A stretch of DNA of 64,000 nt, from contig NZ_CP095491.1 of the NCBI RefSeq assembly GCF_023028105.1, forward strand, positions 620,001 to 684,000, read 5' to 3'. Source of the stretch: Halosolutus gelatinilyticus. GTDB lineage: Archaea; Halobacteriota; Halobacteria; Halobacteriales; Natrialbaceae. How positions within the stretch are numbered: position 1 is the first letter of the stretch; each line of letters opens with the position of its first letter. The position numbers were made by a program, and so were the translations under genes. Shown one piece after another: positions 51,824 to 60,536 of the stretch. A model generated the notes under the pieces. That model worked only from the letters and a program-made list of their open reading frames with translations. It was not told the DNA's origin and did no database searches.

Positions 51824-52450
51824 CGGTGTGAATCAGCTACTCGTCACGCCACCTAACTCTTCGGGTCGGCGTCGGTCGGCCGATCCGGCACACTGGTGAC
51901 GGCGTACCCTGACGTTCTATTGCATCGTTCTCCCGTACCGCGTTTCCAGCTTCGATCCAGCCACCCACGGCGTCTCGCTTCGATCGACGCGATCAGGTCG
52001 TTGCGAGTCGGCCGTCGCCGGTGGATCGTCGGTTCCGTTCACGCGGCGATCGAACCGATTTCGCTGGTTCAGCTGACGAGCATACGAAATGGCAGATTTA
52101 GATATTATATTCTATTTAGTCATGTGATCAGTCATATAGTTTCGGATCTTCAGATTCCCGATGAGCGACGGTAAAACGGTAAAATTATATTCACGTTCCA
52201 TACCGAACTCCATAAATTAAAGGTAGAGTTAGTCAATATAGTGTATAGCGTCCCTGCTGCACAGTCATTGGCGATAGCGTCTGACCTTCTTCGGAAGAAT
52301 TCGAAATCAGGTACTTTGGCCCAGTGATCAGCAGTTCGATCGATCTACACGGATCGACTATTGACGGTGCGATCGCCGGGCCGCGGGAACGGCGGTGTCG
52401 AACGGCGGCCTGAATCGGGCGTCGATACGAGGCGCTCGAACGACCGACGT
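51824..52450. other. 626-nt gene-free, AT-rich stretch
   Basis: Sequence from 52080 to 52260 is very AT-rich (ATATTATATTCTATTTAG, AAAATTATATTCACG, CATAAATTAAAGG, CAATATAGTGTATAG). No frame longer than about 90 codons and no known motif. It is the right edge of the decayed block and might be foreign DNA or a control region. Confidence 0.6.
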
Positions 52451-52873
52451 TCAGGACGACTCGCCGCCCGCCACGACCACCGGTCGATCGGTGTTGAGGA
52501 CGACAGACTGGGTGACGCTGCCGAAGACCGCCTTCCCCACCGGCGATCGCTTTCGGCCGCCGAGGACGATCGCGTCGACGTCGAGGTCCTCGGCGCGGTC
52601 GAGGATGTCCGCGGCCGTGTCGCCGCTGTCCTCGCGGACCGTGGTATCGACGTCGTTCTCCTCGAGATACTCCGTGGCGCGTCGGACGGAGCCGATCCGC
52701 GACGCGGATTTGAACTGTTCGAACTCCCTGGGGAGGTCCCCTCCCTCGTCCGTGAAGACGAACAGCACGTGGACCTCGACCGATTCGCTCGCGTCGGGTA
52801 GCGACGTAACGTAGCGCGCCTGCGAGAGCGCACGCTCCTCGCTGGTGTCGACGGGCATCAGAACGCGGTACAT
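52451..52873 (-). CDS. universal stress protein (UspA)
   Basis: 140 residues from ATG 52871-52873. MYRVLMPVDTSEERALSQAR opens the fold, and VDAIVLGGRKRSPVGKAVFG with SVTQSVVLNTDRPVVVAGGE is the G-2x-G-9x-G(S/T) nucleotide-binding pattern near the C-terminus. It probably binds ATP and responds to stress. Start confirmed by a TATA box 27 nt upstream. Confidence 0.95.
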   Translation of the reverse strand: MYRVLMPVDTSEERALSQARYVTSLPDASESVEVHVLFVFTDEGGDLPREFEQFKSASRIGSVRRATEYLEENDVDTTVREDSGDTAADILDRAEDLDVDAIVLGGRKRSPVGKAVFGSVTQSVVLNTDRPVVVAGGESS

Positions 52874-52895
52874 ACGCCATCGTTCGCCGTGTTGA

Positions 52896-52904
52896 CGTAT
52901 AAAG
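52896..52904 (-). promoter_or_regulatory. TATA box of the UspA gene
   Basis: Minus strand CTTTATACG, centred 27 nt before the start at 52873. Confidence 0.6.
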
Positions 52905-53017
52905 TTACTAGCGCGTTCCCGGTTGTCAGAGCCGATCGACGTCGACGCGCTCGCCGATCGAAATCCAGTTCTCGCCCGGGGCGTGCGGCCGATCACTCGC
53001 GTACCGGCCGGCCGCGA

Positions 53018-54760
53018 TCACTCGCTCGTCGCGCCTTCGCGATCGCGCAGCGATCGGCGCCGGATCTTGCCGGTCGTCGTGGTCGGGAGTTCGTCGACGA
53101 ACGCGATCTCGCGGGGGTACTCGTACTCGGCGAGTCGGTCGCGGACCAGTTCGCGGATCTCCCCGCGGAGCGCTTCCGGGTCGTACTCGTCGGTCACGGG
53201 CTTGACGAACGCCTTGATCGCCTCGCCACGGGTCTCGTCGGGGACGCCGACGACGCCGGCCTGTTCGATCGCCTCGTGGTTGAGGATGGCTTCCTCGACT
53301 TCCATCGGGCCGACGCGGTAGCCGCTGGTGAGGATCACGTCGTCGGTCCGGGAGACGAACCACAGGTAGCCGTCCGCGTCGCGCTCGATCAAGTCCCCCG
53401 TCAGAAACCACTTTCCGGAAGAGCAGAGCTCTTCCGACTCCCCGATCGCTTCGCTCTCGGGGACGTCTTCGGTCCGCTTCGCCGCTGTCTTCTCCGGGAG
53501 TCCCCAGTACTCGTCGAAGAAGACCCGCCGATCGCCCGTCTTCACGGCGAGTTCGCCTACCTCACCGTCGGGCAGTTCCTCGCGCGTGTCGGGGTCGAGG
53601 ATCGCCACCTCGTACCCGGGGAACGGCCTGCCCATGCTGCCGGGTCGCGTGTCGAACCAGGCGTCGGAGTTGCCGACGACCAGGTTGAGTTCGGTCTGGC
53701 CGTAGAAGTCGTTGATCGAGACGTCCGTAAACGTCTCTTCGACCCAGTCGACCACCTCAGAGGTGAGCGGTTCGCCCGCCGACGCGAACGTCTCGATCGC
53801 CAGGTCGTACTCGCGTTCCGGATCGTCGATCGACGTCAGCAACCGGAGCGCGGTGGGCGGCATGAAGGTGTGGGTGACGCCGTGTCGTTCCAGGAGCTCG
53901 AACGCCGCCTCGGGGTCAAAGCCGTCCCTCGGCCAGCCGACGATCGTACAGCCGTGGTGCCACGCGGCGAACAGGGTCCCGCCGAGGGCGGCGCCCCACG
54001 CCCAGTCCGCGGGCGTCCAGAGGGTCGCCTCGCCCTCGGCGAGGCCCTGGTCGAAGTAGTTGTACGCCGCTGCCGCCCGTCCGAGCCAGAGCGCGTGGCT
54101 GTGCAGGACGCCCTTCGGCGGCCCCGTCGACCCGCTGGTGTACATGATCGCCGTCGGCGTCTCGGGGGTCGCGTCGTAGGCGTCGATCCCGGGCTCGTAC
54201 GACGCGAGGAGGGCGTCGAAAGCGTGTGTAGCCGTATCGCCCTCGGCGGCGCCGTCGGCGCCGTCGACCGCCTCCTCGTCGCCGAGTTCGATCACGTGCT
54301 CCAGATTCGGACAGTCGTCCCGAATCTCTGCGATCGCCTCGCGAACGTCCGGATCGACGACCACCGCTTTCGCCCCGCTGTCCTCCAGGCGGTACTGCAG
54401 GGCGTCGCGACCGAACAGCACCGTCAACGGCACCGAGACGGCCCCGAGCTTCCAGTTCGCGAGGTGCGCGATCGGATTCTCGGGCTTTTGCGGGACGACG
54501 ACGCCCACGCGATCGCCCGCCTGGATTCCGAGGGCGGCGAGTGCGGCCGCGATGCGGTCCGATCGATCGTCCAGTTGGTCGAAGGTGTAGGTCTCAACGC
54601 GGCCGCTCTCGGGCCGCTCGTACCGGAGCGCCACCCGGCTCGTGTCGTCGTGTTTCCGGAGGAAGTCGACGGCGGGGTTGAACGACTCCGGGAGCTCCCA
54701 CGAAAACTCCTCGCGAGCCCGATCGTAATCCTCGAACGTCGGCATGACCGTCCAGCTCAT
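53018..54760 (-). CDS. AMP-forming acyl-CoA synthetase
   Basis: 580 residues from ATG 54758-54760 (MSWTVMPTFEDYDRAREEFS); an ATG six codons later is possible. ANL-family motifs: TAIMYTSGSTGPPKGVLHSH (P-loop), DFYGQTELNLVVGNSD, WFLTGDLIERDADGYLWFVS and the catalytic lysine in TTTTGKIRRRSLRDRE at the end. Closest by pattern to acetyl/propionyl or medium-chain acyl-CoA synthetases. It activates a carboxylic acid with ATP and CoA for beta-oxidation or biosynthesis. Substrate length not predictable. Transcribed alone. Confidence 0.93.
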   Translation of the reverse strand: MSWTVMPTFEDYDRAREEFSWELPESFNPAVDFLRKHDDTSRVALRYERPESGRVETYTFDQLDDRSDRIAAALAALGIQAGDRVGVVVPQKPENPIAHLANWKLGAVSVPLTVLFGRDALQYRLEDSGAKAVVVDPDVREAIAEIRDDCPNLEHVIELGDEEAVDGADGAAEGDTATHAFDALLASYEPGIDAYDATPETPTAIMYTSGSTGPPKGVLHSHALWLGRAAAAYNYFDQGLAEGEATLWTPADWAWGAALGGTLFAAWHHGCTIVGWPRDGFDPEAAFELLERHGVTHTFMPPTALRLLTSIDDPEREYDLAIETFASAGEPLTSEVVDWVEETFTDVSINDFYGQTELNLVVGNSDAWFDTRPGSMGRPFPGYEVAILDPDTREELPDGEVGELAVKTGDRRVFFDEYWGLPEKTAAKRTEDVPESEAIGESEELCSSGKWFLTGDLIERDADGYLWFVSRTDDVILTSGYRVGPMEVEEAILNHEAIEQAGVVGVPDETRGEAIKAFVKPVTDEYDPEALRGEIRELVRDRLAEYEYPREIAFVDELPTTTTGKIRRRSLRDREGATSE

Positions 54761-54934
54761 GTGCGGGGATTCCGAGGCCAGCGCATAGCGTGTTTCGACA
54801 CGTCGGTCCGCCGATGATCGGGTATGTGGACGAGCCCTACGCGCGTCGAACCGATCGGCGCACCGGGAGACGTCCGTTCTTCCCGACTTCGTCTCGACCG
54901 TAATCCTTTCGACCGGAGCTGCAGAGTAAGTAGC

Positions 54935-55648
54935 ATGGCCTCCGAGGACGAGCCGGTGGCGAAAGCCGCCTACGACGAACTGGCGGATACGTACGCGGAC
55001 GAGGTTCGGACGAACCCGTACAACGCCGACCTGGAGTTCCCGGCGACGTCCTCGCTCGTGCCGGACGTGGACGGAAAGCGGGTCCTCGATGCGGGTTGTG
55101 GAACCGGCGCGTACACAGAGTGGCTCCTCGATCGGGGCGCCGACGTCGTGGGGGTCGACGTGAGCGAAGCGATGCTCGCACACGCTCGAGAGCGAGTCGG
55201 CGACCGCGCGACGTTCCATCGAGCTGACCTCGCAGCGCCGCTCGAGTTCGCCGAGACCGACGCGTTCGACGGGGTCGTCAGCGCGCTCGCGCTCGGATAC
55301 GTAGAAGAGTGGCGCGAATCATTTTCGGAGTTCGCCCGGATCCTCGAGCCCGGCGGGTTCTTCGTGTTCTCGACCGGCCATCCGTTCGATCAGTTTCCGT
55401 TCGGCGGGGACGACGGCCGCGCGAACTACTTCGACGTCGAACTGGCAGAGAAGAACTGGGAGGTCGACGTCCCGTACTATCGCCGTCCCGTCTCGGCGGT
55501 CGTCAATCCGCTCCTGGAATCGGGTTTTCGACTGGAGAGACTCCTCGAACCCCGGCCGACGGAACGATTCGAAGAGACGTGGCCGGAGCGATACGAGAAG
55601 GAGTCTCGGTATCCGGTGTTCCTCTGCGTGCGGTCGAGACTATCGTGA
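54935..55648 (+). CDS. class I SAM-dependent methyltransferase
   Basis: 237 residues from ATG 54935, with TAATCCTTT about 33 nt upstream as possible promoter. Motif I VLDAGCGTGAYTEWLLDRG near residue 50, motif post-I VVGVDVSEAMLAHARERV, and motif III RILEPGGFFVFSTGHPFDQF. The N-terminal AKAAYDELADTYADEVRTNP matches the type-11 group. Substrate unknown; the C-terminal half contains several aromatic residues (VPYYRRPV) that could line the acceptor site. Confidence 0.92.
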   Translation: MASEDEPVAKAAYDELADTYADEVRTNPYNADLEFPATSSLVPDVDGKRVLDAGCGTGAYTEWLLDRGADVVGVDVSEAMLAHARERVGDRATFHRADLAAPLEFAETDAFDGVVSALALGYVEEWRESFSEFARILEPGGFFVFSTGHPFDQFPFGGDDGRANYFDVELAEKNWEVDVPYYRRPVSAVVNPLLESGFRLERLLEPRPTERFEETWPERYEKESRYPVFLCVRSRLS

Positions 55649-55758
55649 TCGGCCGGCCACACCGTTGGAGAAGGACCGGCCGAAACGATCGCCGCAGGGA
55701 CGGATCGGGTCCCGTCGATCGCGCGAACCGCTCGGATCGGACTCGGCTACCCGTCGGT

Positions 55759-55766
55759 ACTATAGT
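55759..55766 (+). promoter_or_regulatory. TATA-like box of the E1-alpha gene
   Basis: ACTATAGT centred 27-28 nt before ATG 55790; supports ATG over a GTG six bases earlier. Confidence 0.45.
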
Positions 55767-55789
55767 GGCTGCGTCCCACGCAGGTGATA

Positions 55790-56911
55790 ATGTCAGGAGA
55801 CGTGCTCGCGCGGGACGTGCTCGATCGAGCGCCCGACGATCGAGTGCAGGTGCTCGACCCGAACGGGAAGGTCGTCGACCCGGCTCTCGAACCCGATCTC
55901 GACCCGGAGACGCTGCGATCGATGTATCGCGACATGCGGTTTTGTCGGCGGTTCGACGAGCGGATGATCAGCCTCCAGCGACAGGGGCGGCTGGGGACGT
56001 ACGCGTCGCTGGCCGGGCAGGAGGGATCGCAGATCGGGTCGACGTACGCCCTGGCCGACGACGACGCGCTCTCTTACCAGTACCGCGAGCACGGCGCGCT
56101 CGTCGCCCGCGGCCTCCCGTGGGAGTATATTACCTACTGGATGGGCCACGAGGACGGGAACGCGGCGCTTTCGGAGATCGACGTCTTCCCGCTCAACATC
56201 TCGATCGGGGGGCACCTCCCGCACGCCGTCGGCTGGTCGTGGGCGGCGAAGCTACGGGGCGACGAGCGGGTCACCGTCGTCCACTTCGGCGACGGGTCGA
56301 CCTCCGAGGGGGATTTCCACGAGGCGATGAACTTCGCGGGCGTGTACGACACGCCGACGATCTTTTTCTGTAACAACAACCAGTGGGCCATCTCCGTGCC
56401 CCGAGAGCGACAGACCGCGAGCGCGACGATCGCCCAGAAGGCCGACGCCTACGGCTTCGAGGGCGTCCAAGTCGACGGGATGGACCCGCTGGCGACCTAC
56501 GTCGTGACCGAGGCCGCGCGGGAGAAGGCCCTCGGCGGGGGCGATCGGCGTCCGACGCTCGTGGAAGCGGTCCAGTACCGCTTCGGCGCCCACACGACGG
56601 CCGACGATCCGGCCGTTTACCGCGACGAAGCGGACATCGAGCGCTGGCGCGAGCGCGACCCGATCGATCGGTTCGAGGCCTACCTCCGCGATCGGGGCGC
56701 CCTCGGCGACGGTCGGATCGCCGCGATCGAGGACGAGATCGAAGAGACCGTCGCGGCGCTCGTCGATCGAGCCGAGGACGTCCAGGCCGACCCCCGCGAG
56801 ATGTTCGAGTACGCGTACGCGGAGCCGACGCCGCGACTCGAAGAACAGCGAGACTACCTCGACGCGCTGCGGGATCGACACGGCGACGACGAGTTGCTCG
56901 ACTACGAGTGA
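55790..56911 (+). CDS. 2-oxoacid/pyruvate dehydrogenase E1 alpha subunit, orphan
   Basis: 373 residues from ATG 55790. RFCRRFDERMISLQRQGRLG, the substrate-end AGQEGSQIGSTYALADDDAL, and the TPP motif VVHFGDGSTSEGDFHEAMNF running to FFCNNNQWAISV mark E1 alpha. In a full complex it pairs with E1 beta, E2 and E3; none of these genes is adjacent. It may complement a complex encoded elsewhere (branched-chain or acetoin type) or act with an unlinked beta. Haloarchaea keep several oxoacid dehydrogenase-like gene sets whose substrates are not all known. Confidence 0.92.
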   Translation: MSGDVLARDVLDRAPDDRVQVLDPNGKVVDPALEPDLDPETLRSMYRDMRFCRRFDERMISLQRQGRLGTYASLAGQEGSQIGSTYALADDDALSYQYREHGALVARGLPWEYITYWMGHEDGNAALSEIDVFPLNISIGGHLPHAVGWSWAAKLRGDERVTVVHFGDGSTSEGDFHEAMNFAGVYDTPTIFFCNNNQWAISVPRERQTASATIAQKADAYGFEGVQVDGMDPLATYVVTEAAREKALGGGDRRPTLVEAVQYRFGAHTTADDPAVYRDEADIERWRERDPIDRFEAYLRDRGALGDGRIAAIEDEIEETVAALVDRAEDVQADPREMFEYAYAEPTPRLEEQRDYLDALRDRHGDDELLDYE

Positions 56912-57016
56912 GTCCACCTCGGGCGTGGTCCCGTCCAACGCCGACTTATCCCCGTCCAATCCCGGCTTGGCTCCGCCTAACTATCGCTTACAGTGACGAT
57001 CCCGACACGGAAAGGA

Positions 57017-57022
57017 CTATAG
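57017..57022 (+). promoter_or_regulatory. TATA-like box of the 57046 gene
   Basis: CTATAG centred 27 nt before ATG 57046. Confidence 0.4.
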
Positions 57023-57045
57023 TACCGGTCTCCAGATGCCGGCGC

Positions 57046-57543
57046 ATGCAACTCGAACAGCGGTCCCGGGAATCCCTCTGGGACGGCACCGTTCCGAGCG
57101 CGATCGACGCTCGCGTCCTCGGGCTCGTCGTCGTGATCGCGGCCCTCGCGGCGTCGGTGAACGTTCCGTACGGCGGCGTCATCGTCGCCGTCGCCGCGTT
57201 CGCCTTGCTCACGGCTGGCGGCGTCGTCGGCCACCTGCTCGGCGAACGAAAACTCCGGCGGATCACCGACGGCCTCGTCGATCGCTGGCTCGGCGCCGGC
57301 GCGCAGATCACCGACGTCACCCGCTCGTCCGAGGGGATGCGAACGGAGTGGACCGTCCACACCCCCGAGGGCGAGATCACCATCGGCGGCGTCGCGCTGG
57401 TCCCGATCGCCCGCCTCTCGGTCGAGTGGCAGGGCGTCGGCGACGCGATGGATGCGAGCGACGCCGATGACGACCTCGATCGGCTCGCCGAGAGCCTCTT
57501 CGAGGAAATCTTCGCGATCGGCGACGGGCCGACGCGATCCTGA
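57046..57543 (+). CDS. membrane-anchored hypothetical protein
   Basis: 165 residues from ATG 57046. Two adjacent helices, ARVLGLVVVIAALAASVNVP and GVIVAVAAFALLTAGGVVGH, anchor a cytoplasmic part (ERKLRRITDGLVDRWLGAGA, MRTEWTVHTPEGEITIGGVA, then VEWQGVGDAMDASD). The C-terminal tail is acidic and helical (LDRLAESLFEEIFAIGDG). No family recognised. It stands between the orphan E1-alpha and the gamma-carbonic-anhydrase-like genes. Confidence 0.78.
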   Translation: MQLEQRSRESLWDGTVPSAIDARVLGLVVVIAALAASVNVPYGGVIVAVAAFALLTAGGVVGHLLGERKLRRITDGLVDRWLGAGAQITDVTRSSEGMRTEWTVHTPEGEITIGGVALVPIARLSVEWQGVGDAMDASDADDDLDRLAESLFEEIFAIGDGPTRS

Positions 57544-57601
57544 GACGCGGTTTTCTGGCTGCGTCCGGCGTGATTCCGACGCCGGTAGCCGGAATTCGAA
57601 G

Positions 57602-58120
57602 TCACTCGAACAGGTTTGCGTGCCGCTGTGCGAGGTTCGTGTACTCGCCCGAGGAGGACTCTTCGAAGACGGCGTCGGCATCGATCCCGGTCTCGTCGAG
57701 CGGCGTGATCCGCGCGGGAACGCCGCGGACGAACGACTCCGGCGGGATATCGTAGTCGTCGGGGATCACCGTCCCCGCTGCGACGATGCTCCCGCGGCCG
57801 ATAGTCGCGTCGGTATTGACTGTCGTGTTGAACCCGACAAGCGCGCGCCGTTCGACGGTGGCCTCGTTGAGGACGGCTCCGTGGCCCACCATGACCTCCT
57901 CGTCGACCGTCGAGGCGTGGATCGTCGCGTTGTCGCCGACGTGGGCCTGTCGACCGATCCGAACGGGGCCGATGTCGCCCCGCAGGACGACTCCCGGCCA
58001 GACGCTCGCGTCCGCCTCGACCGTCACGTCCCCGACGAGCGTCGCCTCGCGGCTCACGTGAGCCTCCTCGTCGATCGTCGGGCCAGTCCCCTCGAACTCG
58101 TAGGTTCGACTGTCAACCAT
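57602..58120 (-). CDS. gamma-carbonic-anhydrase-like hexapeptide protein lacking one zinc His
   Basis: 172 residues from ATG 58118-58120 (a GTG at 58133-58135 would add five). Left-handed beta-helix repeats run from SREATLVGDVTVEADASVWP to IGRGSIVAAGTVIPD. LRGDIGPVRIGRQAHVGDNA is the family signature. His68 (in NATIH) and His80 (VGHG) correspond to two zinc ligands, but the third position, five after His80, is Asn85 (GAVLNEATV) where catalytic enzymes have His. It may bind metal differently, or work as a structural or binding protein (CaiE/PaaY-like). The carbonic anhydrase label should not be taken as proven. Confidence 0.9.
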   Translation of the reverse strand: MVDSRTYEFEGTGPTIDEEAHVSREATLVGDVTVEADASVWPGVVLRGDIGPVRIGRQAHVGDNATIHASTVDEEVMVGHGAVLNEATVERRALVGFNTTVNTDATIGRGSIVAAGTVIPDDYDIPPESFVRGVPARITPLDETGIDADAVFEESSSGEYTNLAQRHANLFE

Positions 58121-58246
58121 GTGGACGCGAACCACGACCGATCTGATAAGCGTTCGTCGCTCGCTCGGTGACCGTCACCGCCGTTGAAATCCGCGTCGAG
58201 ATCGAATCGCCGATCCCGGACCGAGCCGCGCACGACCCGGCAACAC

Positions 58247-58254
58247 GCGTATAC
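58247..58254 (+). promoter_or_regulatory. TATA-like box of the phosphoesterase gene
   Basis: GCGTATAC centred 26 nt before ATG 58277. Confidence 0.4.
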
Positions 58255-58276
58255 CGCCGCCCCTCCAACCGCGATT

Positions 58277-58915
58277 ATGCTCGTTCTCGGCGACGCCCAC
58301 GCCTCCGATCCCGATCGCCGCGAGACGCTGCGCTCGTACTACCGGGCGCTCGACCCCGATCGCGTCCTCCAGGTCGGCGACCTCGAGTGTTACGACCTCC
58401 CCGCGCCCACGTGGTTCGTCGCGGGCAACAACGAGGACTTCGACGTGATCGAGGCGCTGCGAGCGGGCGACGACCCCCCGGAGACGCGAAACGTCCACCT
58501 GCTCGCGAGCACGGCGGCGACCGTCGGCGGCCTCCGGGTCGCCGGCCTCTCGGGCAACTTCGCGCCGACGAAGTACGACCTGCCGCGGACGGAACTGTCG
58601 GGCGATCGGCGCCGCCACTTCACTCGCAAGGACGTCGATCGCGCGGCCGACCTGTCCGACGTCGACGTCTTCCTCGCACACGAGGCGCCGACGGGCCTCC
58701 TCTCCTACGGATACGATCCCGGCTGTCAGCACGTGAACGACCTCCTCGAAGCCGTCTCCCCCGACCTCTGTCTGGTCGGCCACCACCACAAACACCGCGA
58801 GGAGACGATCGCCGACACGCGCGTCGTGAGCCTCGATCCGGCCTGGGAACGGTACTACACGCTCGATCCGGGAACGCTCGAGCTGACGGGACACGATCAG
58901 GAGGCGATCGAGTGA
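58277..58915 (+). CDS. metallophosphoesterase
   Basis: 212 residues from ATG 58277. Calcineurin-like motifs: LGDAHASD (Asp6, His8), LQVGDLECYD, VAGNNEDFDV, VFLAHEAPTGL and LVGHHHKHRE. Two metal ions are expected. The single-domain, 210-residue form resembles YfcE/MJ0936-type phosphodiesterases. Substrate unknown (nucleotide, cyclic nucleotide or lipid head group). Confidence 0.92.
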   Translation: MLVLGDAHASDPDRRETLRSYYRALDPDRVLQVGDLECYDLPAPTWFVAGNNEDFDVIEALRAGDDPPETRNVHLLASTAATVGGLRVAGLSGNFAPTKYDLPRTELSGDRRRHFTRKDVDRAADLSDVDVFLAHEAPTGLLSYGYDPGCQHVNDLLEAVSPDLCLVGHHHKHREETIADTRVVSLDPAWERYYTLDPGTLELTGHDQEAIE

Positions 58916-58992
58916 AGGTGCGCGTTCGATCGCCGACCCGGGTGTGCGCCCCGCACGAGGCTCCGTCCACGTGACGCGCGGAACCGGCGGCC

Positions 58993-59649
58993 TCACCCCC
59001 GGTTCCGGAGATGCGTCGCGAACCAGTCCGCGGCGTGGTCGGCGACGGCTTCGAGTTCGCCTTCGCCTTGGAAGAGGTGTCCGGCGCCCTCGATCACGCG
59101 GAGATCCTTCTCGCACGAGAGGGCGTCGTACACCTCCCGATTGAGTTCGAGCACGGAGTCGTCTTCTCCGCCGACGATGAACAGCGTCGCCGCCGTCACG
59201 TCGCCGATCGCGTCCTCGGCCATGTCGACCCGGCCGCCGCGCGACACGACCGCGTCGACGTCGGTCTCCGATCGGGCCGCACCGCGAAGCGCCGCCGCGG
59301 CGCCCGTACTCGCGCCGAAGTAGCCGATCGGAAGGTCCGCGCTGAGGTCGTTTCGATCCCGCGCCCACGCCGTCGCCGCGACGAGACGATCCGTCAACAG
59401 GGGGATGTCGAACCGGTTCTCCCGGTGTCGGTCCTCGTCTTCGGTGAGCAGATCGAACAGCAGGGTCCCGAGGCCGCGCTTTCGGAGCGTCTCCGCGACG
59501 AAGTTGTTCCGCGGGCTGTGCCGACTGCTGCCGCTGCCGTGGGCGAAGACGACCAGCCCGCCGGCGTCGGCAGGCACGACGAGTTCGCCCTCGAGCGTCA
59601 CGTCGTCGACGGCGATCTCGGTCACGGTCTGGGTTTCGTCGATCGCCAT
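58993..59649 (-). CDS. dienelactone-hydrolase-like alpha/beta hydrolase
   Basis: 218 residues from ATG 59647-59649. Oxyanion side VVFAHGSGSSRHSPRNNFVA near 34-53; nucleophile elbow GYFGASTGAAAAL with Ser114; acid in FIVGGEDDSVLELN, about Asp164; and His191 in EGAGHLFQGEG. Similar proteins are fused or next to phosphoribosyltransferase domains in bacteria; here it is single. Probably a carboxylesterase or lipase-like enzyme with a small ester substrate. The next alpha/beta hydrolase gene lies 90 nt upstream in the same direction. Confidence 0.9.
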   Translation of the reverse strand: MAIDETQTVTEIAVDDVTLEGELVVPADAGGLVVFAHGSGSSRHSPRNNFVAETLRKRGLGTLLFDLLTEDEDRHRENRFDIPLLTDRLVAATAWARDRNDLSADLPIGYFGASTGAAAALRGAARSETDVDAVVSRGGRVDMAEDAIGDVTAATLFIVGGEDDSVLELNREVYDALSCEKDLRVIEGAGHLFQGEGELEAVADHAADWFATHLRNRG

Positions 59650-59738
59650 ACGCGAGCCTCCGCCGTCGATGCAGTTGACGATTGGGGGTGACGAAGACCG
59701 AGCGTACCGCGGTGCGAAGGGGGTCGTACCGACGCCGG

Positions 59739-60536
59739 TCACTGCTTCTGTGGAACGCGACGACGGACGAACCGCCGGACGCGATCCGTGTACGTCTCCG
59801 GCCGGTGGAGGTTGCAGATATGCCCGACGTCCGCCAGCACTTCGACGCGACCGTCCCGGGCGGCCGCCGCGTGCTCCCGCTCGCCCCGGCGCATGAGCTT
59901 GTCGTTCTCGCCGTTCAGGATCAGCGTCGGCCCGGGATACGTCGAGAGCGCCTCTCGGAAATTCCGCCCGGCGACCTCGGGTCCCGCATCGCCGAACTGC
60001 TTGGGGTAGAATCCGGACTCGATGATCGCTCGCTCGACGTCCGGCGGGAGGTCGCGGTTTCGCACCCACCGCGTCGCGAGGCGTTCGACCGCGCGTTTGC
60101 CGACGTCGGGTTTCGTGAGGAGGCGAGCCGTTGCGCCGGTCGCCCGCGTGAGCAGTTCCATCCCGCGGACCGGGTTCGCGCTGCTGCCGGACAGCACCAG
60201 CCCGTCGACGTCGCTCGGGAAGCGGTGGGCGTACTCCGTGGCGACGTACCCGCCGAGCGAGAGCCCGACGAGCACGGCGCTGCCGTCCGTCTCCGCGTCG
60301 ATCACCCGCTGTACCCGTTCGATCGCCGGCTCCATCCGGAACGTCTCCTCGCCGAAGACGCCGTGGCCGGGGAGGTCGAACGCCACGACATGAAACTCGT
60401 CCGAAAGCGCCCGCTGCTGGGGTAGCCACATCGTCCGCGTGAACATCGCACCGTGGACGAAGACGATCGACTGTGCGTCGGCGGGCCCGGCGACGTCGAC
60501 GCCGATCGGGCCGTCGGCGCTTCGATTCGGTGACAT
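59739..60536 (-). CDS. alpha/beta fold hydrolase
   Basis: 265 residues from ATG 60534-60536, whose TATA-like box (60561-60569) lies 27 nt upstream. Nucleophile elbow AVLVGLSLGGYVATEYAHRF with Ser93; oxyanion part SIVFVHGAMFTRTMWLPQQR; Asp in LILNGENDKLMRRG; His in ADVGHICNLHRPETYTD. Typical of hydrolases acting on small esters, lactones or haloalkanes. It may be in one transcript with the dienelactone-hydrolase-like gene. Substrate unknown. Confidence 0.92.
   Translation of the reverse strand: MSPNRSADGPIGVDVAGPADAQSIVFVHGAMFTRTMWLPQQRALSDEFHVVAFDLPGHGVFGEETFRMEPAIERVQRVIDAETDGSAVLVGLSLGGYVATEYAHRFPSDVDGLVLSGSSANPVRGMELLTRATGATARLLTKPDVGKRAVERLATRWVRNRDLPPDVERAIIESGFYPKQFGDAGPEVAGRNFREALSTYPGPTLILNGENDKLMRRGEREHAAAARDGRVEVLADVGHICNLHRPETYTDRVRRFVRRRVPQKQ

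Noticed and set aside
50675-51856. Long plus-strand frame through the ThuA gene
   Set aside because: Antisense to the ThuA-domain gene. Only the piece 50866-51087, in a different frame, is protein-like, and that is reported as an ABC ATPase remnant.
51896-52174. 92-codon plus-strand frame in the second AT-rich gap
   Set aside because: Composition unlike neighbouring proteins and no promoter or motif; treated as intergenic.
57602-58120. Confident call as carbonic anhydrase
   Set aside because: The third zinc-binding histidine is Asn, so the label was weakened to a family-fold name.
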